Shown: piece after piece, positions 43,355 to 52,214 of the stretch
Layout: each line of letters begins with the position of its first letter
Numbering within the stretch: position 1 is the stretch's first letter
Source of the DNA: Pseudactinotalea terrae
GTDB taxonomy: Bacteria; Actinomycetota; Actinomycetes; Actinomycetales; Beutenbergiaceae
Direction: 5' to 3'
Assembly: GCF_009733845.1 (NCBI RefSeq)
Contig: NZ_WNXZ01000001.1
Location: 1,426,001-1,490,000, forward strand
DNA length: 64,000 nucleotides
Translations under genes and position numbers: made by a program
Notes under the pieces: generated by a model
Database searches by the model: none
What the model saw: the letters and a program-made list of their open reading frames with translations, nothing else
Told to the model about the DNA's origin: nothing

Positions 43355-44302
43355 ATGACGACGACTGCCACTCTCCCTGACCTGCTCGACTCCGTGGTGA
43401 TCGGCGGCGGTGCCGCCGGTCTCGCCGGTGCCATCACGCTCGCACGCTCGCGCCGCTCGGTGCTGGTGGTCGACAGCGGCGCACCACGCAACGCGCCCGC
43501 CGACGGCGTGCACGCACTCCTGGGGCACGAGGGCATCGCCCCGGCCGAGCTGCTCGCGCGTGGCCGCGCCGAGCTCGCCGGCTACGGCGGCCGGCTGCTC
43601 GAGGCACAGGTGAGCGCGGTGAGCGGCTCCGAGGGTGACTTCACGGTCGCGCTGGCGGATGGTCGCTCGGTCCGCGCGCGGCGGGTCCTGGTGACGACAG
43701 GGCTCCTCGACGAGCTGCCCGACGTCCCGGGAGTGGCGGAGCAGTGGGGTCACGGCGTGGTGCACTGCCCTTACTGCCACGGCTGGGAGGTGCGTGACCG
43801 GACCATCGCCGTGCTGGGCACGAGCCCGAACTCGGTGCACCAGGCGCTGCTGTTCAGCCAGCTGAGCGATCGGGTCACGCTCGTGGTGCACGTGGCCGAC
43901 GTCGTGAACGACGAGCAGCGCGCCCAGCTGGCCGCCAGCGGCGTCGAGGTGCTCGACGCCCGGGTGGCGGCGCTCGAGAGCGCCGACGGCGAGATCACCG
44001 GGATGCGACTGGCCGACGGCGCCCTGCGCCCCTGCGAGGTCGTGGTCGTGGCGACCCGCATGGTGGCGCGCACCGGCTTCCTGGCACCGCTGGGTCTCTT
44101 GCCCGTGGCACATCCGTCGGGCATGGGTGAGCACCTGCAGGCGGATACCACGGGCCGGACCGCGGTGCCGGGCGTGTGGGCAGCGGGGAACGTCGCGGAC
44201 CTGTCGGCGCAGGTCGGCGCTGCCGCCGCCGCGGGCACGATGGCGGGCGCGCAGATCAACGCCGACCTCGTGATGGAACGGGCGCGAACAGCGCTCGCGT
44301 GA
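43355..44302 (+). CDS. thioredoxin reductase-like FAD/NAD(P) oxidoreductase
   Basis: 315 aa. FAD motif VVIGGGAAGLAGAITLARS, a redox-active CxxC pair Cys138-Cys141 in VVHCPYCHGWE, an NADPH loop IAVLGTSPNSVHQAL (divergent GxGxxG) and a C-terminal FAD motif VPGVWAAGNVADLSAQVG. The CPYCHGWE form is typical of the thioredoxin-reductase-like subgroup that may not use thioredoxin. No trxA is adjacent. The start is set by the -10 spacing. Confidence 0.87.
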   Translation: MTTTATLPDLLDSVVIGGGAAGLAGAITLARSRRSVLVVDSGAPRNAPADGVHALLGHEGIAPAELLARGRAELAGYGGRLLEAQVSAVSGSEGDFTVALADGRSVRARRVLVTTGLLDELPDVPGVAEQWGHGVVHCPYCHGWEVRDRTIAVLGTSPNSVHQALLFSQLSDRVTLVVHVADVVNDEQRAQLAASGVEVLDARVAALESADGEITGMRLADGALRPCEVVVVATRMVARTGFLAPLGLLPVAHPSGMGEHLQADTTGRTAVPGVWAAGNVADLSAQVGAAAAAGTMAGAQINADLVMERARTALA

Positions 44303-44311
44303 GCCTCGCCG

Positions 44312-45232
44312 TCAGGGCAGCGGGGCGATCTCACCGACGAGCTCGGCGGGGCCGGTCAGCTCGACGCTCTTGTTGGCCTGGATGACGACGCGCAGCTGAC
44401 CGCCAGGGACCAGCACCACCCAGTCGTTGGGAGCACCCGCGCCGAACCAGTGGCGGGTGGCGACGGCGGCCGCGCACGCCCCGGTGCCGCACGAGAGCGT
44501 CTCGCCCACACCCCGCTCGTGCACGCGCATCTTGACGACGCCGACCTTCTCGGTGCCGACGACCTCACCCTCCTCGTCGACGATCTCGACCTCACGCTCC
44601 CCGAGCGGGACGACGATCTCGACGTTCGTGCCTTCTTCGCCATGCGGGTCGACCTGCGGCGCCACCGAGAAGTCCACCGCCTCCAGCAGGTCGAGGTCAT
44701 CGAGCGCGATCACGGTGTGCGGGTTGGGCATCTCGATCCGCAGGCCCGGCCGAGGCTCGTCGAGACCCGCGAGCACGACGGTGGCATCGAAGCCCTTCGC
44801 CAGCGCTGACCGACCGCCCGTGGCCGACCACGTGCCCATGTCGACGGCGTACTCGTCCAGCTCCTTGCGCACCGTCAGGGTGCCGGCACGGGTGGCGATC
44901 TGGGTGCTCGCGCCGTCCTCGAGCCTCAGCAGTCCCTGCTGCTCGAGGTAGGCGACGTAGACCCGGATGCCGTTGCCGCACATCTGCGCGATCGAGCCGT
45001 CGCCGTTGCGGTAGTCCATGAACCACTCGGCGGCCTCGGCCTGCTCGGCCACCTCGGGCACGACGGCGGTGCGCACGGCCCGGATCACGCCGTCCGCACC
45101 GATGCCGGTGTGCCTGTCAGCGACGGCGATCAGCTCGGGCTCGGTGAGCGACTCGGTGCCCTCGGGGTCGGCGTACAGGAGGAAGTCGTTGCCGGTGCCG
45201 TGGCCCTTGACGAAGGTGCGCGCGAGGGTCAT
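44312..45232 (-). CDS. dapF: diaminopimelate epimerase
   Basis: 306 aa. The two active-site cysteines are Cys85 in MCGNGIR and Cys248 in LSCGTGACAAA. It converts LL- to meso-diaminopimelate for lysine and, where used, peptidoglycan. An acidic insert around 215-229 (EREVEIVDEEGEVVG) precedes the second Cys motif. The ATG overlaps the miaA stop (ATGA), as in mycobacterial miaA-dapF. Presence of dapF does not by itself decide whether this cell wall uses DAP, since lysine synthesis also needs it. Confidence 0.95.
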   Translation of the reverse strand: MTLARTFVKGHGTGNDFLLYADPEGTESLTEPELIAVADRHTGIGADGVIRAVRTAVVPEVAEQAEAAEWFMDYRNGDGSIAQMCGNGIRVYVAYLEQQGLLRLEDGASTQIATRAGTLTVRKELDEYAVDMGTWSATGGRSALAKGFDATVVLAGLDEPRPGLRIEMPNPHTVIALDDLDLLEAVDFSVAPQVDPHGEEGTNVEIVVPLGEREVEIVDEEGEVVGTEKVGVVKMRVHERGVGETLSCGTGACAAAVATRHWFGAGAPNDWVVLVPGGQLRVVIQANKSVELTGPAELVGEIAPLP

Positions 45233-46131
45233 GGGATCAGCGTACGGGCGCGCGCGAGCAGGTCGTCGCCAGGGCTCAGCCAGTGGATGCGCGCGTCGCG
45301 GCGGAACCAGGTGAGCTGGCGGCGCGCGAGCTGCCGGGTGGCGATCACCGTGGCCTCGACGGCCTCGTCCAGTGTCGCCTCACCGGTGAGCACCGATCGC
45401 GCCTGCGCATACCCCACCGCTCGTGAGGCGGTGCGGGGCGGCACCATGCCGGCGGCCACCAGCGCCTCGGTCTCCTCGAGGAGTCCGCCGGCGAATATCG
45501 AGCGCGCGCGTGCGGCGATCCGCTCCGTGAGCTCGGGGCGGGGCACGTCGATCGCGATCTGGGTCGTGGGGATCGCAGCGACCGGCTGCTGGGGCTGGGA
45601 CGCGGCGAACGGCTTTCCGGTCAGCCGCACCACCTCCAGGGCGCGCACGACGCGGCGGGGGTTGCGGCGGTCGATGGTGGCGGCGGCCTGGGGGTCCAGC
45701 GAGGCGAGCTCGTCGTGGAGCAGCCCCGGCCCCTCGGTCTCGAGCCGGGCCTCGAGCTCGGAGCGCAGCGCGGCATCGGTCTCGGGAAAGGTCATCTCGT
45801 CGAGCAGCGCGCGGACGTAGAGGCCGGATCCCCCGACCACGATCGGGACCCTCCCGCGCGACTGGATCGCGGCAACATCCGCGCGCGCGGCCTCCTGGTA
45901 TGCGGCGACGGCAGCATCCTCGGTGACGTCGAGCACGTCGATCTGGTGATGCCCGATCCCCCGGCGCTCCTCGACCGGTGTCTTCGCGGTGCCGATGTCC
46001 ATGCCTCGGTAGAGCTGCATCGCGTCGGCGTTGACGATCTCGCCGCCGAGCGCCTCCGCCAGGGCGAGGCCGAGATCGGACTTGCCGGACGCCGTCGCCC
46101 CGACGACCGCGATCACCTGTGCTGCACTCAC
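45229..46131 (-). CDS. miaA: tRNA dimethylallyltransferase
   Basis: 300 aa. It adds dimethylallyl to A37 of UNN-reading tRNAs. P-loop GATASGKSDL (Lys17), the DAMQLYRGMDIGTAK segment, and RRVVRALEV. GTG 46131 lies 7 nt from TAGGTT and gives a standard start; a frame open to 46614 is a shadow of the YbjN gene. MiaB, which acts on the same nucleotide, is encoded 1 kb away. Confidence 0.95.
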   Translation of the reverse strand: MSAAQVIAVVGATASGKSDLGLALAEALGGEIVNADAMQLYRGMDIGTAKTPVEERRGIGHHQIDVLDVTEDAAVAAYQEAARADVAAIQSRGRVPIVVGGSGLYVRALLDEMTFPETDAALRSELEARLETEGPGLLHDELASLDPQAAATIDRRNPRRVVRALEVVRLTGKPFAASQPQQPVAAIPTTQIAIDVPRPELTERIAARARSIFAGGLLEETEALVAAGMVPPRTASRAVGYAQARSVLTGEATLDEAVEATVIATRQLARRQLTWFRRDARIHWLSPGDDLLARARTLIP

Positions 46132-46138
46132 GCTCGCG

Positions 46139-46166
46139 AACCTACCGGGCGGCAGCGACCTAGACT
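46139..46166. promoter_or_regulatory. divergent -10 elements, miaA and YbjN gene
   Basis: Minus-strand TAGGTT (46144-46139) ends 7 nt before the miaA GTG. Plus-strand TAGACT (46161-46166) ends 8 nt before the YbjN ATG at 46175. The two start codons are only 43 bp apart. Confidence 0.5.
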
Positions 46167-46174
46167 GGCGAGCG

Positions 46175-46663
46175 ATGTCCGAGCCAGCCGAGTCCGCCGA
46201 CGACGCCGAGATCGACCAGCACGAGGTGCGGCCGGTGGACCAGAAGCGGCTGCTGGAGTGGCTCAAGCGCGCCAACCAGCGCCACTTCATCAGCAGCGAG
46301 GGCGCCGTCGGCGGGGTCTGGAGCGGCGCGCTGTTCACCTTCGCCATCGCCGGCAAGGGCGGCGTGCTGCAGATCCGCGGCCAGCTCACCCGACCGATCG
46401 CGATCGAGCGCCGCGAGGAGATGATCGCGCTGATCAACGACCGGCACAGCCGCTCCGCATGGCCGAAGTGCTTTCTCATGGTGCTCGACGACGGCTCGAT
46501 GCGACTCGCCGCCGACACCGCCTCCTCGATCGCGCACGGCATGTCGGAACGGCAGCTGGAGCGCGCGATGAGAACCGGGTTGAGCGCGGCATTGAGCGCG
46601 TTCGCCGAGCTCAACGCCCGCTACCCCGACCCGTTGGCCACCGCACCGGAGGGACTGGCATGA
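46175..46663 (+). CDS. YbjN domain protein (first copy)
   Basis: 162 aa with a YbjN/type III secretion chaperone-like fold: RLLEWLKRANQRHFISSEG, FTFAIAGKGGVLQIRGQL, MIALINDRHSRSAWPKCFLMVLDDGSMRLAADT and ALSAFAELNARYPDP. Tandem YbjN genes next to miaA/miaB occur in many actinobacteria; function is unknown. It overlaps the second copy by 4 nt. Confidence 0.78.
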   Translation: MSEPAESADDAEIDQHEVRPVDQKRLLEWLKRANQRHFISSEGAVGGVWSGALFTFAIAGKGGVLQIRGQLTRPIAIERREEMIALINDRHSRSAWPKCFLMVLDDGSMRLAADTASSIAHGMSERQLERAMRTGLSAALSAFAELNARYPDPLATAPEGLA

Positions 46664-47151
46664 CCGACCCCGCCGGCCTCCCCAGCACCTCGGACCTGCC
46701 GCAGGGCGTGAGCATCACGCGGATCGCCGGCCTGCTCGTGCCCGACGGCTGGACCCTCGACGATGCCGGCGCCCTCCGGCGCCGCTGGCCACAGCTGGAG
46801 ATCGCGATCACGATGCAGAGCACCGACGGCGTGCTGCTGCTGTTCCGCGGCTCGCACGTGGGTGCGCCGATCCCGCTCGAGCGCCGCCGGGCGGTCGAGG
46901 CGTTCGCCAACGACTGGCACCGCAGCCGGATCTGGCCCACGATCGCCGTCAGCACCACCGAGAGCGCCGTCGTGATGCAGACGCACCTGGGTGTCGACGT
47001 GACCGCAGGGCTGACCACCGCGCAGCTGGACGACTACCTGCGGATCGGGATCGGCACCACGCACCAGTTCTTCGCGACGGCGGCCGAGAGCGCCATCCTG
47101 CCGAGCCTGCCCGAGACGGGCGGGGCGTCAGCGGACCCGGAGGCCGGGTAG
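46660..47151 (+). CDS. YbjN domain protein (second copy)
   Basis: 163 aa, same fold and operon as the preceding gene: [53 protein letters not shown] and [20 protein letters not shown]. Sequence identity between the two copies is low by eye. Its last 24 nt overlap the 3' end of miaB on the other strand. Confidence 0.75.
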   Translation: MTDPAGLPSTSDLPQGVSITRIAGLLVPDGWTLDDAGALRRRWPQLEIAITMQSTDGVLLLFRGSHVGAPIPLERRRAVEAFANDWHRSRIWPTIAVSTTESAVVMQTHLGVDVTAGLTTAQLDDYLRIGIGTTHQFFATAAESAILPSLPETGGASADPEAG

Positions 47152-48675
47152 CCCGAGCGAGACCGGCTTCGGTCCTGCGGGCTGGGGTGAGGCGGCCTCG
47201 CGCTCGGCCTGCTCACGTGCGTCGGCCTTGGCCTCGTAGGCATCACCCGAGCGGGTGCGCCGCAGTGCGAAGGTGCCGCCCTGCACGCCGGAGTCCGCGA
47301 TGAGGTGGTGCGGTGCGCTGCGGGTGACCTGCGCCGTGACCATGTCGCCGGGGCGCGGGGCGGGGCCGTCCCAGCCCTGCGGGATGCCGACGTGCACGAG
47401 CCGGTTGTCGGGTGCGCGGCCGCTGACGCGACGGGTCGCGCCGTCCTTGCGCCCCTCGGACTCGCCGAGCAGCACCTCGACGGTCCTGCCCACCTGTGCG
47501 GCGTTCTCCTCGCCGCTGATCCGCTCCTGCAGCGCGACGAGACGGCCGTAGCGCTCGGCCATCACCTCGGCGGGGATCTCCGGCAGGTCGGCGGCGGGGG
47601 TGCCGGGCCGGGGCGAGTACTGGAACGTGAAGGCCGAGGCGAACCGGGAGGCCTCGACGACGTCGAGGGTCGCCTGGAAGTCCTCCTCGGTCTCGCCGGG
47701 GAAGCCCACGATGATGTCGGTGGTGATCGCGGCGTCGGGCATCTGGGCGCGGACGCGGTCGAGGATGCCGAGGAAGCGCTCGCTGCGGTAGGAGCGGCGC
47801 ATCGCTCGCAGGATCCGGTCGGAGCCGGACTGCAGCGGCATGTGCAGCGTCGGCATCACGTTGGGCGTCGCTGCCATGGCGTCGATGACGTCGTCGGTGA
47901 ACGCGGCCGGGTGCGGTGAGGTGAACCGCACCCGCTCCAGGCCCTCGATGTTCCCGCAGGCGCGCAACAGCTTCGCGAACGCCGCCCGGTCCCCGAACCC
48001 GACGCCGTAGGAGTTCACGTTCTGGCCGAGCAGCGTGACCTCGCAGGCGCCCTCGGCGACGACGGCCTTGACCTCGGCGAGGACGTCGCCGGGCCGGCGG
48101 TCACGCTCCTTGCCGCGCAGGTGCGGGACGATGCAGAAGGTGCAGGTGTTGTTGCAGCCGACCGAGATCGACACCCAGGCGGCATAGGCGCTCTCGCGCC
48201 GGGTGGGCAGCGTCGAGGGGAAGACCTTGAGCGACTCCTCGAGCTCGACCTGTGCCTCGCCGTTGTGACGGGCGCGCTCGAGCAGCACCGGGAGCACGTC
48301 GATGTTGTGGGTGCCGAACACGACATCCACGTACGGAGCGCGCTCGACGATGCCGGCCTTGTCCTGCTGGGCCAGGCAGCCGCCGACGGCGATCTGGAGC
48401 CCTGGGCGCTGCTTCTTCAGGCTGGCGAGCTGGCCGAGGTTGCCGTAGAGGCGGTCGGAGGCGTTCTCGCGGACGGCGCAGGTGTTGATGACGACGACGT
48501 CCGCACCGGCGGCCTCGCCGAGCAGCGACCCGGCGCCCGAGGTGTCGGCCTGGACGTACCCGGCGTCCTCGAGCAGACCGGACATCCGCTCCGAGTCGTG
48601 GGCGTTCATCTGGCAGCCCAAGGTCCGCACCATGTAGGTGCGCGCAGTCGTCGGGGTCGTTGCGGGGGCCGTCAC
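47128..48675 (-). CDS. miaB: tRNA-2-methylthio-N6-dimethylallyladenosine synthase MiaB
   Basis: 515-aa radical SAM methylthiotransferase acting on i6A37 of tRNA. The N-terminal MTTase domain supplies three auxiliary-cluster cysteines ([22 protein letters not shown]). The radical SAM motif is [13 protein letters not shown], and a TRAM domain (about 395-465) follows. A Pro/Ala-rich tail of about 40 residues ends the protein. GTG 48675 lies 8 nt from TAGAAT; the open frame to 49218 runs through gluA antisense and is rejected. Confidence 0.94.
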   Translation of the reverse strand: MTAPATTPTTARTYMVRTLGCQMNAHDSERMSGLLEDAGYVQADTSGAGSLLGEAAGADVVVINTCAVRENASDRLYGNLGQLASLKKQRPGLQIAVGGCLAQQDKAGIVERAPYVDVVFGTHNIDVLPVLLERARHNGEAQVELEESLKVFPSTLPTRRESAYAAWVSISVGCNNTCTFCIVPHLRGKERDRRPGDVLAEVKAVVAEGACEVTLLGQNVNSYGVGFGDRAAFAKLLRACGNIEGLERVRFTSPHPAAFTDDVIDAMAATPNVMPTLHMPLQSGSDRILRAMRRSYRSERFLGILDRVRAQMPDAAITTDIIVGFPGETEEDFQATLDVVEASRFASAFTFQYSPRPGTPAADLPEIPAEVMAERYGRLVALQERISGEENAAQVGRTVEVLLGESEGRKDGATRRVSGRAPDNRLVHVGIPQGWDGPAPRPGDMVTAQVTRSAPHHLIADSGVQGGTFALRRTRSGDAYEAKADAREQAEREAASPQPAGPKPVSLGLPGLRVR

Positions 48676-48683
48676 GATCCGCG

Positions 48684-48689
48684 ATTCTA
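48684..48689 (-). promoter_or_regulatory. -10 element of miaB
   Basis: Minus-strand TAGAAT ends 8 nt before GTG 48675. Confidence 0.5.
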
Positions 48690-48811
48690 CGTGTGCTGGC
48701 CGCGTGCTCGACGGTGCGCCCGGCGCCCGGTGATCGGCGGTTGTCCGGCCGGTCTGATCGTGTCCGTTCTGTGACCAGTACGCATGACTCACGAAACAAC
48801 GAGGAGATAGG

Positions 48812-49621
48812 TTGCAGGACATGTCAGTCGAAGACGTGACGCCCGTCACCGATGCTCCGGACGACCGGTTCCCGGAGCCGACGCCGGACCCGCTCATCGT
48901 CCTCAGCGATGTGCAGAAGCACTTCGGTGACCTGCACGTGCTGCGGGACATCGAGCTCACGGTGCACAAGGGCGAGGTTGTCGTGGTGCTGGGGCCCTCA
49001 GGCTCGGGCAAGTCCACCCTCTGCCGGGCGATCAACCGCCTGGAGCCGATCGACGAAGGACAGATCACCCTCGACGGCGAGCCGCTGCCCCTGGAGGGCA
49101 AGGCGCTGGCCCGGCTGCGCGCCGACGTCGGCATGGTGTTCCAGTCCTTCAACCTGTTCGCGCACAAGACGATCCTCGAGAACATCACGCTCGGCCCGAT
49201 CAAGGTGAAGAAGGTCAAGCCGGCGCAGGCGAAGGAGCAGGCGATGGCGCTGCTCGAGCGGGTCGGCGTGGCGAATCAGGCCGACAAGCTCCCGGCGCAG
49301 CTCTCCGGCGGTCAGCAGCAGCGGGTGGCCATCGCGCGGGCGCTGGCCATGCAGCCCAAGGCGATCTTGTTCGACGAGCCCACCTCGGCGCTCGACCCCG
49401 AGATGGTCAACGAGGTCCTCGACGTCATGGTGGCCCTCGCCAAGGAGGGCATGACGATGATCGTGGTGACCCACGAGATGGGGTTCGCGCGCAAGGCAGC
49501 GGACCGCGTCATCTTCATGTCCGACGGGCAGATCGTCGAGGAGGCCGACCCAGAGTCGTTCTTCACCAACCCGCAGAGCGACCGGGCCAAGGACTTCCTC
49601 GGCAAGATCCTGACTCACTGA
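48812..49621 (+). CDS. gluA: glutamate-type amino acid ABC transporter, ATPase
   Basis: 269-aa polar amino acid ABC ATPase. Walker [15 protein letters not shown]-loop [15 protein letters not shown], signature [16 protein letters not shown], Walker [14 protein letters not shown] and H-loop VVTHEMGF. About 25 extra N-terminal residues precede the domain. TTG 48812 is preferred because GAGGAG lies 5 nt upstream; ATG 48821 is an alternative. It is followed by a binding protein and two permeases, the gluABCD order of Corynebacterium. Confidence 0.9.
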   Translation: MQDMSVEDVTPVTDAPDDRFPEPTPDPLIVLSDVQKHFGDLHVLRDIELTVHKGEVVVVLGPSGSGKSTLCRAINRLEPIDEGQITLDGEPLPLEGKALARLRADVGMVFQSFNLFAHKTILENITLGPIKVKKVKPAQAKEQAMALLERVGVANQADKLPAQLSGGQQQRVAIARALAMQPKAILFDEPTSALDPEMVNEVLDVMVALAKEGMTMIVVTHEMGFARKAADRVIFMSDGQIVEEADPESFFTNPQSDRAKDFLGKILTH

Positions 49622-49656
49622 TTCTCATCAGACGAACCGCAACAGAAGGAGACAAC

Positions 49657-50547
49657 ATGCGGAGATCACGACTGACCATGGTGGCGGGCGTGCTCGCTGT
49701 CGGCGCACTTGCGCTCGCGGGCTGCCAGGCTGAGCCTGGTGGCGGCGACGGCGACACCGGCGGCGAGAACACCGGCGGCAACGAGGAGACCGATGGTGGC
49801 GATGGTGGTGGCGAGGGCCTGACCATCGGCATCAAGTATGACCAGCCGGGCCTCGGGTTCAAGGACGGCGACACGTTCACCGGTTTCGACGTCGACGTGG
49901 CGACCTACGTGGCGGAGAAGCTCGGCTACTCGGCCGATCAGATCACCTTCGTCGAGGCACAGTCGGCGAACCGCGAGACGATGCTCGAGAACGAGCAGGT
50001 CGACATGATCTTCGCGACCTACTCGATCACCGACACGCGCGACGAGGTCGTGGACTTCGCCGGCCCGTACTTCGTCGCCGGCCAGGACCTGCTGATCCGG
50101 TCCGAGGATGCGGGCGACATCACCGGCCCGGAGAGCCTCGACGGCCGGAACCTCTGCTCGGTGTCCGGCTCCACCTCGGCCCAGCGCGTCAAGGACGAGT
50201 ACGCCGAGGGCACCCAGCTCGTCGAGGTGGGCGGCTACTCCGAGTGCATCCTGCAGCTGATCCAAGGCACCGTCGACGCGGTCACGACCGACGACATCAT
50301 CCTGGCCGGACTGGCCGCCGACGAGGGCAGCGGTGCGCTGCAGGTCGTGGGCGCACCGTTCTCCGAGGAGAACTACGGCGTGGGTCTGCCCCCGGGCAGC
50401 CCGCTCTGCGAGGACGTCAACGCCGCGATCCAGGAGATGTTCGACGACGGGGCGTGGGAGGCCGCGGTCGAGGCGAACACGGAGGGAACCGGCTACACGC
50501 CGAACGCGGACCTCAACCCGCCCACGCTGCGGGAGTGCGAGGCCTGA
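49657..50547 (+). CDS. gluB: glutamate-binding lipoprotein
   Basis: 296-aa periplasmic-type amino acid binding protein. The signal peptide ends in the lipobox ALAGC (Cys23), followed by a Gly/Asp/Thr-rich linker. The binding domain starts at LTIGIKYDQPGLGFKDG and contains FTGFDVDVATYVAEKLGY and VDMIFATYSITDTRDEVVDF, family 3 solute-binding motifs. Glutamate as ligand is inferred from operon similarity. LspA encoded at 2.7-3.3 kb would process it. Confidence 0.9.
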   Translation: MRRSRLTMVAGVLAVGALALAGCQAEPGGGDGDTGGENTGGNEETDGGDGGGEGLTIGIKYDQPGLGFKDGDTFTGFDVDVATYVAEKLGYSADQITFVEAQSANRETMLENEQVDMIFATYSITDTRDEVVDFAGPYFVAGQDLLIRSEDAGDITGPESLDGRNLCSVSGSTSAQRVKDEYAEGTQLVEVGGYSECILQLIQGTVDAVTTDDIILAGLAADEGSGALQVVGAPFSEENYGVGLPPGSPLCEDVNAAIQEMFDDGAWEAAVEANTEGTGYTPNADLNPPTLRECEA

Positions 50548-50557
50548 GCTAGCGAAT

Positions 50558-50589
50558 CGGTGGCGGCCGCAGCCCTGCGGTCGCCACCG
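50558..50589 (+). terminator. long hairpin between gluB and gluC
   Basis: CGGTGGCGGCCGCAG pairs with CTGCGGTCGCCACCG (15 bp, one G-U) around a 2-nt gap. It starts 11 nt after the gluB stop. In binding-protein operons such hairpins usually stabilise the upstream mRNA and reduce permease expression. Confidence 0.65.
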
Positions 50590-50624
50590 TTCCGCTGAGA
50601 CGTTGATGAGGATCGAGGAGAGCG

Positions 50625-51299
50625 TTGGCTGACTTCCTGACGGTGCTGTCCGAGTACGACATCGCCGGCGCCTACTGGGTGAACATCAAGCTCACCTTCT
50701 TCGCCGGGATCTTCGCACTCGTGCTCGGCACCATCCTGGCGATGTTCCGCATCAGCCCGGTGCCGTCGCTCAACTTCGCCGGATCCACCTACGTCAACAT
50801 CCTGCGCAACACCCCGCTGACGATCATCATCGTCTTCGGCATCGCCGTCCTGTGGCCGGTGCTCAAGGTCGAGTTCTCCGACGTCTTTGCCGTGAACTTC
50901 TTCTGGTTGGGCGTCCTCGGCCTCACCGTGTACCACGCCGCATTCTTCTGCGAGGCGCTGCGCTCCGGCGTGAACACGGTCCCTGCCGGGCAAGCCGAGG
51001 CGGCCCGCGCGATCGGTCTCCCGTTCCTGGACTCCGCAAGGCTCGTGATCCTGCCGCAGGCGTTCCGGGGAGCGATCGCTCCCCTCGGCAACGTGGTGAT
51101 CGCTCTGATCAAGAACACGACCGTCGTCGCCGCAGGGTCGGTCGCGGAGATCTCCATCCTGATGCGCGAGATGGTGGAGAACGAGAGCAACTATGTGTAT
51201 CTGATCTTCCTGACCGTGGCCGTCGGCTTCGTGATCATCGTGGTGCCGGTGGGATTGCTGGCGACCTATCTCTCCAAGCGGCTGGCGGTGTCCCGATGA
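50625..51299 (+). CDS. gluC: amino acid ABC transporter permease GluC
   Basis: 224 aa, HisMQ-type permease with about five membrane helices. The EAA loop is EALRSGVNTVPAGQAEAARAIGLPF. TTG 50625 has GAGGAG 4 nt upstream. It overlaps gluD by 4 nt (ATGA) and pairs with it as the transmembrane heterodimer. Confidence 0.9.
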   Translation: MADFLTVLSEYDIAGAYWVNIKLTFFAGIFALVLGTILAMFRISPVPSLNFAGSTYVNILRNTPLTIIIVFGIAVLWPVLKVEFSDVFAVNFFWLGVLGLTVYHAAFFCEALRSGVNTVPAGQAEAARAIGLPFLDSARLVILPQAFRGAIAPLGNVVIALIKNTTVVAAGSVAEISILMREMVENESNYVYLIFLTVAVGFVIIVVPVGLLATYLSKRLAVSR

Positions 51300-52207
51300 G
51301 CGCGCAGTCGGTCCTCTTCGATGCTCTCGGCCCTCGAGGCAAGCGGACGGCGACGATCATCAACATCGTCGGCGCAGCGCTGCTCGTGCTGTCCGTGGTG
51401 TTCCTCCTGATCAAGCTCAAAGACGCCGGGCAGCTGGCGGGCAACCTCTGGTCGAGCGCTCTCAGCGCCAACGCCTGGACGAACTACTACCTCCCAGGCC
51501 TTCAGAACACGCTGATCTCGGCCCTCTACGCCGTCGTCCTCGCGTTGTTGTTCGGACTTCTCTTCGGGGTCGGTCGGCTCTCCTCGAACCGTGCGATCCG
51601 CTGGTTCTGCGGCTTGGTGGTGGAGTTCTTCCGCGCAGTGCCTGTGCTGATCATGATGGTGGCGGCGGCGGCGATCGGCTACCTCATCGGCCTGGATCGC
51701 ACCATCGTGCCGCTGGTGGCCGTCGTCGTGGCGCTGACTCTGTACAACGGCTCGGTGATCGCCGAGCTCGTTCGCAGCGGCGTGCACGGGCTGCCCAAGG
51801 GCCAGCGAGAGGCCGGCCTGGCGGTGGGTATGACTCGCGCCCAGTCCATCCGTTCGATCGAGCTCCCCCAGGCGCTGATCGCCATGCTCCCGTCGCTGGT
51901 GAGCCAGTTCGTGGTCATCCTCAAGGACTCGGCGCTGGGTCAGCTCATCCTGTACTCGGAGCTCCTCCGCTCTGCTCGTCTCCTCGGCAGCGGCGCGCCG
52001 TTCCCGATCCTGCAGACGCTCTTTGTCGCAGCACTCATCTTCATCGCCCTGAACTTCCTGCTGGGGTGGATCGCCCAGAAGCTCGCCAAGCGGCTCGGCA
52101 GTCGCACCTCGGGGCGCACCAATGCAAGGGCCCCCGGCGGTGGCGCGATCCAGATCGGTGCTGCCTCGGCCGCTCCCGGCGGTGTGCCTGGAGACGACAC
52201 ACCGTAA
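51296..52207 (+). CDS. gluD: amino acid ABC transporter permease GluD
   Basis: 303 aa, HisMQ-type permease. An N-terminal helix precedes five core helices. The EAA loop is ELVRSGVHGLPKGQREAGLAVGM. The C-terminal tail is Gly/Ala-rich and longer than in GluC. It converges on recX with a 7-nt gap and no obvious terminator. Confidence 0.9.
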   Translation: MSAQSVLFDALGPRGKRTATIINIVGAALLVLSVVFLLIKLKDAGQLAGNLWSSALSANAWTNYYLPGLQNTLISALYAVVLALLFGLLFGVGRLSSNRAIRWFCGLVVEFFRAVPVLIMMVAAAAIGYLIGLDRTIVPLVAVVVALTLYNGSVIAELVRSGVHGLPKGQREAGLAVGMTRAQSIRSIELPQALIAMLPSLVSQFVVILKDSALGQLILYSELLRSARLLGSGAPFPILQTLFVAALIFIALNFLLGWIAQKLAKRLGSRTSGRTNARAPGGGAIQIGAASAAPGGVPGDDTP

Positions 52208-52214
52208 TCCTCGT

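Noticed and set aside
44303-44311. Terminator between the oxidoreductase and dapF
   Set aside because: The gap is 9 nt and no inverted repeat is visible around the two stop codons.
48676-49218. Longer miaB start upstream
   Set aside because: The extension lies antisense to the gluA reading frame and lacks similarity. GTG 48675 fits the -10 spacing.
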